Below are positions 20,556 through 30,534 of a stretch of DNA of 64,000 nucleotides, in pieces. The first letter of the stretch is position 1; every line of letters begins with the position of its first letter. The notes below the pieces were generated by a model that saw only the letters and a list, made by a program, of their open reading frames with translations, was not told the DNA's origin and did no database searches. This DNA is from Bacillota bacterium (lineage in GTDB: Bacteria > Bacillota > Dethiobacteria > DTU022), in contig JAKPEE010000069.1 of the NCBI GenBank assembly GCA_029552125.1, positions 29,641-93,640 of the forward strand. The letters run 5' to 3'. Made by a program: the position numbers and the translations under genes.

Positions 20556-20580
20556 ATACTGCGTAAAGGGAGGTTCATAA

Positions 20581-22206
<1,626 letters not shown>

Positions 22207-22228
22207 TAGGCAATATGTAGTAGTAAAA

Positions 22229-22262
22229 GAGGCGGCGTCTGCGGTGCGCCGCCTCTTTTTTG
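22229..22262. terminator. Terminator (probably bidirectional) between groEL and the convergent Gln-rich gene
   Basis: GAGGCGGCG-TCTGCGGTG-CGCCGCCTC followed by TTTTTTT. Confidence 0.9.
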
Positions 22263-22276
22263 GTGTAAAAAGCTGC

Positions 22277-22684
22277 TTATTGAAACTGAAGGCCCGCGGG
22301 AGACTGCATCTCGCCACCCTGCTGTTTGTACTGTTGCTGCTGCTGTTGTTGCACCTGCTGCTGCATCGCCGGAGGATAAGATTGCGGCTGAGTTCCGTAC
22401 TGGAACTGGCCCGGCTGTGGCTGGATCCCTTGCTGGAACTGCGGCTGCTGGAAAGTGTGTTGAAAAGTGGGCTGGGTTTGTTGCAACTGCATCTGAATCC
22501 GGTCAATTTCCTGGTTAAGCTGATTGCAGAGCTGGTTGAGATTGCGCAATTGCTGCTGGGCGTTGGCTTCGTACTGGCTAATCTGCTGCAGCTTTTGTGC
22601 GTTTTGCTGTTCCGCCTGCTCCAGCTGGCGGATAACCTGTTGCATTTGCTGGATATGCTGTTTTGCGGGAAACTGGGTGTACAT
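22277..22684 (-). CDS. Gln-rich low-complexity protein
   Basis: MYTQFPAKQHIQQMQQVIRQLEQAEQQNAQKLQQISQYEANAQQQLRNLNQLCNQLNQEIDRIQMQLQQTQ... with poly-Gln tail; RBS aaggagtg on the minus strand. Confidence 0.7.
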   Translation of the reverse strand: MYTQFPAKQHIQQMQQVIRQLEQAEQQNAQKLQQISQYEANAQQQLRNLNQLCNQLNQEIDRIQMQLQQTQPTFQHTFQQPQFQQGIQPQPGQFQYGTQPQSYPPAMQQQVQQQQQQQYKQQGGEMQSPAGLQFQ

Positions 22685-22880
22685 GCCTGTTTCACTCCTT
22701 TATTAAGTTTACTTAAAGGTTGCCCCACAATAAAAAAGATATTAATGGTGATTTTTGTACTTATAGACAACAATAAGCCTTTTTTGACCCAAAGCAGGAT
22801 TTATAACCATGCCGGCGAAATATTCAAAATACGATGATAGCGGTGCGGGTATTTAAAAATCAGCGCTTAAGGGGTGCGAA

Positions 22881-23591
22881 ATGAAAAAACGAAAAAACCT
22901 GGTCCTGCTGCTTTTTATTACCGCAGTGGCCCCTTTTTTATTGACCGGCTGTTTTAAATTCAGCCTGCACCTTACCGTTAACCGGAACGGTAGCGCCGAC
23001 GTGGATATCGTCATGGCCGCCTCCCGGACGCTGGTTTCCATGGGGACGGGCCTTGAAAACAGCCTCCTCGTTGATAAACGGGAGCAACTGGCCGAACAGG
23101 GATTTGCCATCAGCGATTATACCGCCGAAAACCTGACCGGTTTCCAGGCTACTAAAAGGATGAAGACGCTGGAAGAGTTCTCTTCACTCGGCCTGGGGGA
23201 TGATCTCGGCCTGGGGGATCAAGAACTGTTCACCGTGGAGAAGGACTTCTTTTTTACCACATACCATCTTAATGCTGAGATAAATTTGCTAGATCTTATC
23301 GGTGATAAAATTGGAATGATGGCCCTCTTTTCCCCGGATATGCGCTTTATACTTACTCTACCCGTGGAACCGCTGAAACATAACGCTTCATCTGTTTCCC
23401 CTGACGGTAAAACCCTGGTGTGGATCCTCTCTCCGACACAGGTAAATCAGATCTCATTAAGCGCCAGTGTTCCCAATACTAACGCCCTAGTGACAGTCAT
23501 ACTGGTAGTGCTAATCCTGGTTTTAACCATAGTAATGATTATTGTGCGCCAAAAGCGAAAGGCCGCGGCGGATGCGCCGGTGAAGAAGTAA
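22881..23591 (+). CDS. LppM/DUF3153-like membrane-anchored lipoprotein
   Basis: LLTGCFKFSLHLTVNRNGSADVDIVMAA; C-terminal TM VTVILVVLILVLTIVMIIVRQKRK. Confidence 0.7.
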   Translation: MKKRKNLVLLLFITAVAPFLLTGCFKFSLHLTVNRNGSADVDIVMAASRTLVSMGTGLENSLLVDKREQLAEQGFAISDYTAENLTGFQATKRMKTLEEFSSLGLGDDLGLGDQELFTVEKDFFFTTYHLNAEINLLDLIGDKIGMMALFSPDMRFILTLPVEPLKHNASSVSPDGKTLVWILSPTQVNQISLSASVPNTNALVTVILVVLILVLTIVMIIVRQKRKAAADAPVKK

Positions 23592-23717
23592 AGCCCGGTT
23601 CTAATTTCTGCACCGGCAGGCCTGGTTTGCCATGCGGGCTTTCAGGGTTTCTCGCCGGAAGCCTTTTTATATTTGGCCCATTAACGCCTATGGCGGTATT
23701 AAAGACGGTTCTTGTCA

Positions 23718-23757
23718 TTTAAACAGAAGCTGCCCCCGGGGGCGGCTTCTGTTTAAA
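23718..23757. repeat. Near-perfect 40-bp inverted repeat (possible terminator)
   Basis: TTTAAACAGAAGCTGCCCCCGGGGGCGGCTTCTGTTTAAA. Confidence 0.75.
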
Positions 23758-23869
23758 TTAAAAAAGTGACCGCCGGCCGCGCTTCCGGTATAAATAAAGG
23801 CATCTCTTGATCCGGCAGCGGGAAGAGGGCCATTATCACCGGAATTTTGTGAAAAGTGTGAAATGACTA

Positions 23870-23898
23870 TCGACAGCAAGACAGCGATCAGGTATAAT
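23870..23898 (+). promoter_or_regulatory. Sigma-A promoter upstream of the acyl-CoA dehydrogenase
   Basis: TCGACA-17 bp-TATAAT. Confidence 0.6.
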
Positions 23899-23996
23899 TT
23901 ATTTAATTAGATCAATATTTTCCTTTGTTAAATAAGGAGGTGATCAACCTAGTTAAGGAGTTGAAGCGATAGATCTAAGTTATGGAGGAGGCTGAC

Positions 23997-25151
23997 ATGA
24001 TCGATTTTTCATTAACGGCGGAACAGCAAGCCGTGCAGAAGATGGCCCGGGAATTTGCCCGCTCGGAAATTGCGCCGGCCGCCGCCGCCTACGACCGCAG
24101 CGGTGAATACCCCCGCGAAATTGTACAGAAAGCTTTTGACGCCGGCCTGGTCTACGCCACTGTCCCGGAAGAGTATGGAGGGGGAGGCCTGGGGGCGCTG
24201 GACCAGTTGATTATCGCCGAAGAGTTATCCGCCGGCTGTGCGGGCATCTCCAGTTGTATTGCCATCAATAGCCTGGCAGCCATTCCCCTGGTGCTATTCG
24301 GCAGCGAAACGCAGAAAAAGAAGTACCTCGGTTCCGCCTGCAACGAGCGCAAGTTGATGGCCCTGTGCGTGACCGAACCGGGCGCCGGTTCCGATGTGGC
24401 CGCCATGACTGCCACGGCGCGGCGCGTAAACGGCGAATACGTGATTAGCGGCCAAAAGTGCTTTATCACCAACGGTGGGGTAGCGGACTATTATATTGTT
24501 TTTGCCACGGTGGACAAATCCAGGGGCCATAAGGGGATCAGCGCTTTCGTGGTGCCCCGGGAGACACCGGGGGTGTCCGCCGGTAAAAAAGAAGACAAGA
24601 TGGGGCAGCGGGCCGCCAATACCACCGATGTTATTTTTGAAGAAGCTGTCGTTCCTGCCGCCAACCTCATCGGTGAGGAAGGCTTTGGCTTTAAGATAAT
24701 CATGCAAACTTTCAATCATTCCCGCCCCGGGGTGGCCGCTTCGGCAGTAGGGGTAGCCAGGGCGGCCATGGAATATGCCCTGAAATATTCCAAAGAGCGG
24801 GAGCAGTTCGGGTTGCCCATCTTTATGCACCAGGCGGTTATGTTTATGCTTGCCGACATGGCCAAGGACATCGCCGCCGGGCGCCTGCTGGCCTGGCTGG
24901 CGGCCTGGAAGGGAGAACGGGGCGAAAACAACGCCAAAGAAGCGGCCATCGCCAAGGCGTTCTGCGGAGACATGGTCATGCGGGTGACCACCGATGCAGC
25001 CCAGATATTAGGCGGCTATGGTTATATCAAAGATTACCCGGTAGAGAAATTGATGCGCGACGCCAAAGTTTTTCAAATATACGAGGGAACGGCCCAAATC
25101 CAGCGCCTGTTGATCGGGCGCGCGCTCTTTCAGGAAAGCCTGTCCGGATAA
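23997..25151 (+). CDS. Acyl-CoA dehydrogenase
   Basis: MIDFSLTAEQQAVQKMAREFARSEI, CVTEPGAGSDVAAM, GGYGYIKDYPVEKLMRDAKVFQIYEGTAQIQ; RBS ggaggagg before ATG 23997. Confidence 0.95.
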   Translation: MIDFSLTAEQQAVQKMAREFARSEIAPAAAAYDRSGEYPREIVQKAFDAGLVYATVPEEYGGGGLGALDQLIIAEELSAGCAGISSCIAINSLAAIPLVLFGSETQKKKYLGSACNERKLMALCVTEPGAGSDVAAMTATARRVNGEYVISGQKCFITNGGVADYYIVFATVDKSRGHKGISAFVVPRETPGVSAGKKEDKMGQRAANTTDVIFEEAVVPAANLIGEEGFGFKIIMQTFNHSRPGVAASAVGVARAAMEYALKYSKEREQFGLPIFMHQAVMFMLADMAKDIAAGRLLAWLAAWKGERGENNAKEAAIAKAFCGDMVMRVTTDAAQILGGYGYIKDYPVEKLMRDAKVFQIYEGTAQIQRLLIGRALFQESLSG

Positions 25152-25178
25152 AGCTGTATGCCTGTGCCGGAAAATTTG

Positions 25179-25213
25179 GCCACAGCGCCCGCTTTTTCAG
25201 CGGGCGCTGTGGC
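25179..25213. repeat. Perfect 15-bp-stem inverted repeat after acyl-CoA dehydrogenase
   Basis: GCCACAGCGCCCGCT-TTTTC-AGCGGGCGCTGTGGC; no downstream T-tract. Confidence 0.8.
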
Positions 25214-25260
25214 GTAGTGTCTGCGGCGGTAAAAATTTGCGAACCGGTAGGTCTTGAGAA

Positions 25261-26691
25261 TTGCACGCCGAATTAAATATAGATGCAGGCAGTCTTACTT
25301 ACGCCGGCTGGAGAAGGGAGAGCGGTCTCGTGGAAAAGATGGAGTGCTCTTTAAAATTTATCCTTACTGAACCCGCTGGAACGGGGGAGCCACTGCAGGG
25401 CGAGGCCCGGGCGGTATTATCGGAAGAGGATTTGACTGTAGCGCCGCGGCACGGCGAAGAGATTTTTATCTCCCTGCGCGACATCGAGCATATCGCCGCT
25501 GAAGATTACCGGTTGGAGCTGTTGCTCTCCTCCGGTGAACAGCTACAGCTCTTTCACCTCGGCCGGGCCTATGAAGATTTTTTGCGGGAACTGACCCGCC
25601 TGCGCCATGAACTGATCAGCAAGGATCTGCTCATGCATGAACGCCAGCGCAAGGAGGGGCAGGAAGCGCGGCTGGCCTGGCACGGCGCGGACGGAGCGGT
25701 TAAGTATGAAGGCCGGGCTGAATTGCGCCTCTATGAAACGGGGCTGGTCATCTTCCCCGCTACGGGCGACCCTTTCCGGATCCCCTACAGCAGCATTGAG
25801 GATGTAAGCGAAGGCGATTATATGCTTACCCTCAATACTGATCCGGGGGAGAGATTAGTTTTTTCCATGATGGGGCGCGGTTTTGAGCCTTTCCGCGAAG
25901 CCTTAAATGAAGTAATGAGCGAGCTGTCAGCGAAGGTACAAAAAACGCTGCAGGAGTTGCTGCCCGAAGCCGGTCCGGCGTTAATCCGCCAGGCTGCCGG
26001 CCTGATGCGAGAAGGAAAGGCGGCCAGGCGCAGCGATTTGGAAGCGCTGTCGCCGCAGTTGTGGGTTGCGTTGGAGCAGCGTCTCGATGCAGCGGGTCTG
26101 CGCCATGAATACGACTTTTTAAAGGAACTGTCGCGCCGGGAAAAGTGCTGCATCGGTATAAAACGGGGGCTCATGGGAGATTTAACCGGTGATTATATCT
26201 GGCTTTTGATGCCCCTGTATAGCAACGCTACCGATAAACCGGGCAATGCCATCGCCATGGCAGCCGCTTCCGGGAAGGGCGGGGGCCGGGCCACTTATTT
26301 TTTTAGAATGGCCGATCCGGAAGAATACCGGCAGTACCGGGACCTGGAAGCCCTGGATCGGCTGGCCGATACGATGATTACCCGCATCAACCGCTGCATG
26401 CTGGCCATAAACTTCCGGCGGGAGCCCATTTATCTTTCTGAAGAGAAGCTGGGGGAAGAACAATACCGCAAATACAGGCAGGCGGTGCGCAAAATACCGG
26501 CGCTGCAGGAGCTGCGCCGCCTGTTTATCGGCCGCGTTTTTCACCGGACGCCGGAGCAGTGGGAAGAAGAGGTACAGGAGCTTTTGCACTTAAATAATAT
26601 CTCTCCTGGCACCTGGAAATGGAGCGGGAGAGGACAAGAATTAGCCGATGACGAATGCGAAGCGGAACCGGAGGCTCCGGCAGAAGGCTAA
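25261..26691 (+). CDS. Hypothetical protein with two related N-terminal beta-rich repeats
   Basis: 476-aa ORF (TTG start); segments EARAVLSEEDLTVAPRHGEEIFISLRDIEHIAAEDYRLELLLSSGEQL and GRAELRLYETGLVIFPATGDPFRIPYSSIEDVSEGDYMLTLNTDPGERL align by eye. Confidence 0.75.
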   Translation: MHAELNIDAGSLTYAGWRRESGLVEKMECSLKFILTEPAGTGEPLQGEARAVLSEEDLTVAPRHGEEIFISLRDIEHIAAEDYRLELLLSSGEQLQLFHLGRAYEDFLRELTRLRHELISKDLLMHERQRKEGQEARLAWHGADGAVKYEGRAELRLYETGLVIFPATGDPFRIPYSSIEDVSEGDYMLTLNTDPGERLVFSMMGRGFEPFREALNEVMSELSAKVQKTLQELLPEAGPALIRQAAGLMREGKAARRSDLEALSPQLWVALEQRLDAAGLRHEYDFLKELSRREKCCIGIKRGLMGDLTGDYIWLLMPLYSNATDKPGNAIAMAAASGKGGGRATYFFRMADPEEYRQYRDLEALDRLADTMITRINRCMLAINFRREPIYLSEEKLGEEQYRKYRQAVRKIPALQELRRLFIGRVFHRTPEQWEEEVQELLHLNNISPGTWKWSGRGQELADDECEAEPEAPAEG

Positions 26692-26708
26692 CCGGTCAGG
26701 TAAAAAAA

Positions 26709-26747
26709 GGGGCTATCCTCAGATGTCTGTCAGGATAGCCCCTTTTT
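26709..26747. terminator. Bidirectional intrinsic terminator between convergent genes
   Basis: GGGGCTATCCT-N12-AGGATAGCCCC-TTTTT, with AAAAAAA on the other side. Confidence 0.92.
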
Positions 26748-26748
26748 G

Positions 26749-28113
26749 TTAGCCGATTTTCGGCAGCCGGGCTATGGACTGCTCGATTAAATCCTGCGGG
26801 TAGTTGCAATCTTCCATTTTTCCCGAAAGGTAGGATTCATAAGCAGAGAGGTCAAAGTGGCCGTGACCGCTGAGGCAGAATAAAATTGACTTGGCTTCAC
26901 CCGTTTCTTTGCATTCAAGGGCCATATCGATGGCGGCGCGAATGGCATGGGCCGATTCGGGGGCCGGCAGTATGCCCTCGGTACGGGAGAAGGTTATGGC
27001 CGCTTCAAATACGGAAGTCTGGCCGTAAGACCTGGCTTCGATTAAACCGTCATGGTAAACCCGGCTGACCAGGGGAGATTCGCCGTGGTAGCGCAAACCT
27101 CCGGCATGGATACCCGGCGGCACAAAATCATGGCCCAGGGTATACATCTCCATCAGGGGCGTAAACCTGGCCACATCGCCAAAATCATAGGTGAAAGTAC
27201 CCCTGGTTAGAGTGGGGCAGGCGCTGGGCTCCACGGCGATTAAGCGGGTCGCTTTATCTTGTTGTATCTTTTCACGGAGGAAAGGGAAGGCAATCCCGCC
27301 AAAATTGCTGCCGCCGCCGCAGCATCCGATGACCACGTCCGGGTAGTCATCAATCATGGCAAACTGCTTCAGGCATTCCTCGCCGATAATGCTTTGATGC
27401 AGCAGGACATGATTGAGCACACTGCCCAGGGCATAATTGGTGTCGCTGCGCCCGGCGGCATCTTCCACCGCTTCGCTGATGGCGATGCCGAGGCTTCCCG
27501 GCGAGGCGGGGTTTTCTTGCAATACTTTGCGCCCGGTTTCAGTCAACTCGCTGGGGCTGGCTGTGACCTGTGCGCCCCAGGCTTCCATCAGGGAGCGGCG
27601 GTAAGGCTTCTGCTGGTAGCTGACCTTAACCATGTAAACAGAGCATTCCAGGCCGAAGTAGCTGCAGGCCAGGGCCAGGGCGCTGCCCCACTGCCCGGCG
27701 CCGGTCTCAGTGGAGAGCCGCTTGATGCCGGCCTGCTTGTTGTAGTACGCCTGCGGCACGGCCGTATTGGGCTTGTGGCTGCCGGCTGCACTCACACTTT
27801 CATTTTTATAATAGATCTTCGCCGGGGTTCCCAGGGCCTGTTCCAGGCGGTACGCGCGGATTAACGGGGTGGGCCGCCAGAGAGCGTATATCTCCAGGAC
27901 TGCGGGGGGGATATCAATCCACCGCTGCCGTGACATCTCCTGCTCGATCAGGGCCGGAGGAAAGATGGCACTGAGATCTTCCGGGCCGGCAGGCTGCCGC
28001 GTGGTCGGGTTTAACGGCGGGCTTAAAGGTGCAGGCAAGTCGGCCTGGATGTTGTACCATTGCTGCGGCAACTCCTTTTCCGGCAAAAGTATTTTGTACT
28101 GTTTGGCGCTCAT
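26749..28113 (-). CDS. trpB: TrpB2-type tryptophan synthase beta-like PLP enzyme
   Basis: 454 aa, long N-terminal extension; [39 protein letters not shown] (PLP Lys), [28 protein letters not shown]. Confidence 0.92.
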   Translation of the reverse strand: MSAKQYKILLPEKELPQQWYNIQADLPAPLSPPLNPTTRQPAGPEDLSAIFPPALIEQEMSRQRWIDIPPAVLEIYALWRPTPLIRAYRLEQALGTPAKIYYKNESVSAAGSHKPNTAVPQAYYNKQAGIKRLSTETGAGQWGSALALACSYFGLECSVYMVKVSYQQKPYRRSLMEAWGAQVTASPSELTETGRKVLQENPASPGSLGIAISEAVEDAAGRSDTNYALGSVLNHVLLHQSIIGEECLKQFAMIDDYPDVVIGCCGGGSNFGGIAFPFLREKIQQDKATRLIAVEPSACPTLTRGTFTYDFGDVARFTPLMEMYTLGHDFVPPGIHAGGLRYHGESPLVSRVYHDGLIEARSYGQTSVFEAAITFSRTEGILPAPESAHAIRAAIDMALECKETGEAKSILFCLSGHGHFDLSAYESYLSGKMEDCNYPQDLIEQSIARLPKIG

Positions 28114-28140
28114 TGTGACAACCTCCTTGTTTTATAAAAT

Positions 28141-28425
28141 AAAAAAACTCTCATCCTGGGACGAGAGTTTGCTCGCGGTACCACCCTGGTTGCCTGCATG
28201 AAAAGCAGGCCGCTCTGTTCAGGTGCGGGAAGAATTGCTCTTCCGAGACCTGCTTTCTTTTAACGGTGAAAGTTCCGGCCGGGCCTACTTTTCTGAAGGA
28301 ATTTCAGCCGGCAACTCAAGGATCCATTCGCCTGGCGCGGCGGTACCGGAATCGCAGCTTTGGAATTGTCTTCCTCCATCCGGCTCTCTGAACCGCCCCT
28401 ATCCGGGTTACTAGTTCCTATCATC
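28141..28425 (-). promoter_or_regulatory. T-box leader with intrinsic terminator upstream of trpB2
   Basis: Minus strand carries the T-box core GGGTGGTACCGCG (28174-28186), terminator AAACTCTCGTCCCAGGATGAGAGTTTTTTT (28141-28170), and GCGAATGGATCCTTGAGTTG with candidate UGG specifier at 28324-28326. Confidence 0.93.
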
Positions 28426-28598
28426 GTCTCATATATTTATTTTCTGTCATGCTAACACAGTTGCCGGCCCTTGTCAACAGAAATATTTGGCCGGTTTGTC
28501 CGGCGCGGGCGACCTTTAGCCCGCGCCCCCATTTAAGCGGAAGTTCCTCTCCCGGGGCTGGATTAAAAGTCAGCGGGGACGGCCCCGTTAAGCCAAAT

Positions 28599-29120
28599 CT
28601 ACCGGTCGAAATAGATGCTTTTGCCGGTGGCCGAGAGGGGCACCCCGATGGCTATTTCACCCTCAATTAAGTTCATTTTTCTGGCCACCACACCGATACG
28701 ATACATGACCCGGTTGTCCGCATTGAGCAGCGAAGCAGTTTTGACCGCCGAACCGAGGGCAATGCCCAGGTCCAGCACTCTCCAGGCGCAGGTAGGGCCT
28801 AAAAATTCTTCACCTTCTTTGCGGGCGGCTTCGGCGGCGGCACAACTGGGAAAGCCGCAGGCGCCGCAATTTGTGCCGAGGTTTCGTGCATTAAGAAGGG
28901 ACAATAAAAGGACAGCTTCGGAGCGGCGCACATTTTCACCGTCACGGTCATAATTGGGCCGGCCACTTTCCAGGCCATATCTGACCATTTCATTGGCCAG
29001 TTGTTCGATCTCCTGGCCGGTAATGATTTTTATTTGCAAAAAATCCTGGCCTACCGCCTTGGGAGCGGTACGGGCCGACAGCGCCATCAGGCCGGCCACT
29101 GTTTCCATAATTTTTTCCAT
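28599..29120 (-). CDS. DUF2148 / ferredoxin-domain protein
   Basis: LLSLLNARNLGTNCGACGFPSCAAAEAARK...CAWRVLDLGIALGSAVKTA; start moved to ATG 29120 behind AAGGAGG. Confidence 0.8.
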   Translation of the reverse strand: MEKIMETVAGLMALSARTAPKAVGQDFLQIKIITGQEIEQLANEMVRYGLESGRPNYDRDGENVRRSEAVLLLSLLNARNLGTNCGACGFPSCAAAEAARKEGEEFLGPTCAWRVLDLGIALGSAVKTASLLNADNRVMYRIGVVARKMNLIEGEIAIGVPLSATGKSIYFDR

Positions 29121-29142
29121 AGTGCTAAAACCTCCTTGGCGG

Positions 29143-29619
29143 TTATGACTTGCCGGCGGTAGCAGCACTGCTATCCACCGGCTTTTTAGAATCCAGCCAG
29201 TATGCCATCGCCCGGGTTACTACGACAGCGAGGGCAAGGCGGCTAATTAATAGCATCGGAAAATTTGCGCCCAGCGCAGCAAAAAGAAGATTGTCTTCAA
29301 TAATACTGTGATTCAAGGCCAGGAACGTGCCCAGAAGAACCATATCACGCTTAGAGATGAGTTGCTGTCGCGAAAATTCAATTAGTACTGCGGCACCATA
29401 CACTACTCCGAAAAAAAGCCCGATGACCAGGGGAAAAGCCGCGGCGGGAGATAGGGTCAGCCACCGGGTCAGCCAGTTAAAGTAGCGGGATAGCTTCTCA
29501 ATCAGGCGGTAGTGCCGGGCGTATTCGAACAGGATCATAGTGGGGATTAGAAAGGCCATCAACAGCAGGACCGTGGAACAACTTTTAGTTAAACCTTCTA
29601 TTAGAATTGAAAGGACCAT
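29143..29619 (-). CDS. Nucleoside-recognition (GATE) domain membrane protein
   Basis: TM-rich; FPLVIGLFFGVVYGAAVLIE...LALNHSIIEDNLLFAALG. Confidence 0.7.
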   Translation of the reverse strand: MVLSILIEGLTKSCSTVLLLMAFLIPTMILFEYARHYRLIEKLSRYFNWLTRWLTLSPAAAFPLVIGLFFGVVYGAAVLIEFSRQQLISKRDMVLLGTFLALNHSIIEDNLLFAALGANFPMLLISRLALAVVVTRAMAYWLDSKKPVDSSAATAGKS

Positions 29620-29622
29620 CGG

Positions 29623-30060
29623 CTATCCTCCCAGCCAACCGTAAATCATGTTAATGACAAAGCCGAAAAGCAACGCCGCCGCAATACGTATAAGCGTGGA
29701 TTTTAGCGGAGAGAGGCCGGTATATTTAAGCACCGGGCCTTCCATGGTCAGAGAGTGGCTGGTCAGGATTATTGCCGACAAAACCGTAACTTCACGGGCT
29801 GATAGGGGTAGAACGGCAATAACGCCAAAAGAAGCGTAATTATTAACAAAAAAACCGAGCAGTAAAGCCAGGGCTGTTTCCCCGGGCAGCCCCAAAAAGC
29901 GGACCACGGGGCTAAACCAACGCGCCAGGGGAATCATCAGGCCTAGCTGCTCCAGCGCCACCACTGCCAGGGTTACCGGTATAACAATTTTTGCCAGAAG
30001 AAGGGTTGTTTTCAGGGCTTTAAGGACGCCGTCCCGCGCCAGTTGCAGGTGAAGGTTCAT
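29623..30060 (-). CDS. Nucleoside-recognition (GATE) domain membrane protein
   Basis: LLLAKIVIPVTLAVVALEQLGLMIPLARWFSPVVRFLGLPGETALALLLGFFVNNYA. Confidence 0.75.
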   Translation of the reverse strand: MNLHLQLARDGVLKALKTTLLLAKIVIPVTLAVVALEQLGLMIPLARWFSPVVRFLGLPGETALALLLGFFVNNYASFGVIAVLPLSAREVTVLSAIILTSHSLTMEGPVLKYTGLSPLKSTLIRIAAALLFGFVINMIYGWLGG

Positions 30061-30256
30061 GTTCGTTCTCCTTTGTTTAACCGGCCATTATCTCTAATAT
30101 TACTACGAGCGCCATTTGAGAACAAGAAATTCTCCATTATTTTTCCCGGTAAGAGCAGGAAAATCGGCTGTGCTGTCGAAATATATGAAAGTAAAACCGC
30201 TGGGCAGGGACATTCTGGTTACAGAAAATGTCGTTAAAAATTATATTTTTCGCGAG

Positions 30257-30372
30257 GGAAAGTGTACCTAGGGTTCCGCCGGGTGCAGGCCCGGGACTGG
30301 TTCGAGTGGTACAGGCGCCGGCCGCGGCCGGCGCTACACCGGAGGGATAAAAGCCCAGGCGGGTAGGTTTCC
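30257..30372 (+). ncRNA. PRPP riboswitch (ykkC subtype 2b)
   Basis: GGAAAGTGTACCTAGGGTTCCGCCGGG...GGACTGGTTCGAGTGGTACAGGCGC...GCGCTACACCGGAGGGATAAAAGCCCAGGCGGGTAGGTTTCC contains the ykkC core (CTAGGGTTCCG, ACTGG, GGAGGGATAAAAGCCC) and lies upstream of purE. Confidence 0.9.
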
Positions 30373-30397
30373 TCACAACCTACCCGCCTGGGCTTTT
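30349..30397 (+). terminator. Expression-platform intrinsic terminator of the PRPP riboswitch
   Basis: AAAAGCCCAGGCGGGTAGGTT / AACCTACCCGCCTGGGCTTTT: 21-bp perfect stem, 7-nt loop, ending in TTTT; 5' arm overlaps the aptamer 3' end. Confidence 0.95.
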
Positions 30398-30534
30398 GAA
30401 TTAAGGAGGTGAAGGCGTAAACGACTAAAGATCAGTGAGATAAGGCACCCTGAAGGTAGAACAATTTAACAGAAGGTATTTTTAAGAAAGCATTTGCTTC
30501 TGTTTAATTAAAAAAAGCTAAAGGAGTGAACCCT

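Noticed and set aside
22244-22837. 197-aa Leu-rich plus-strand ORF (MRRLFFGVKSCLLKLKARGRLHLATLLFVLLLLLLLHLLLH...)
   Set aside because: It is the complement of the CAG/CAA-rich Gln-rich gene (22277-22684, minus); poly-Leu is an antisense by-product and it spans the groEL terminator.
23935-23950. Possible 16S rRNA 3'-end fragment (aaggaggtgatc)
   Set aside because: Similarity stops after 12 nt and no flanking rRNA sequence is present; treated as an extended SD.
27259-27864. 201-aa plus-strand ORF inside trpB2
   Set aside because: Antisense to a clear TrpB2 coding sequence; typical GC-rich shadow ORF.
30137-30376. 79-aa minus-strand ORF over the purE leader
   Set aside because: Lies on the PRPP riboswitch and terminator; the RNA structure explains the sequence better.
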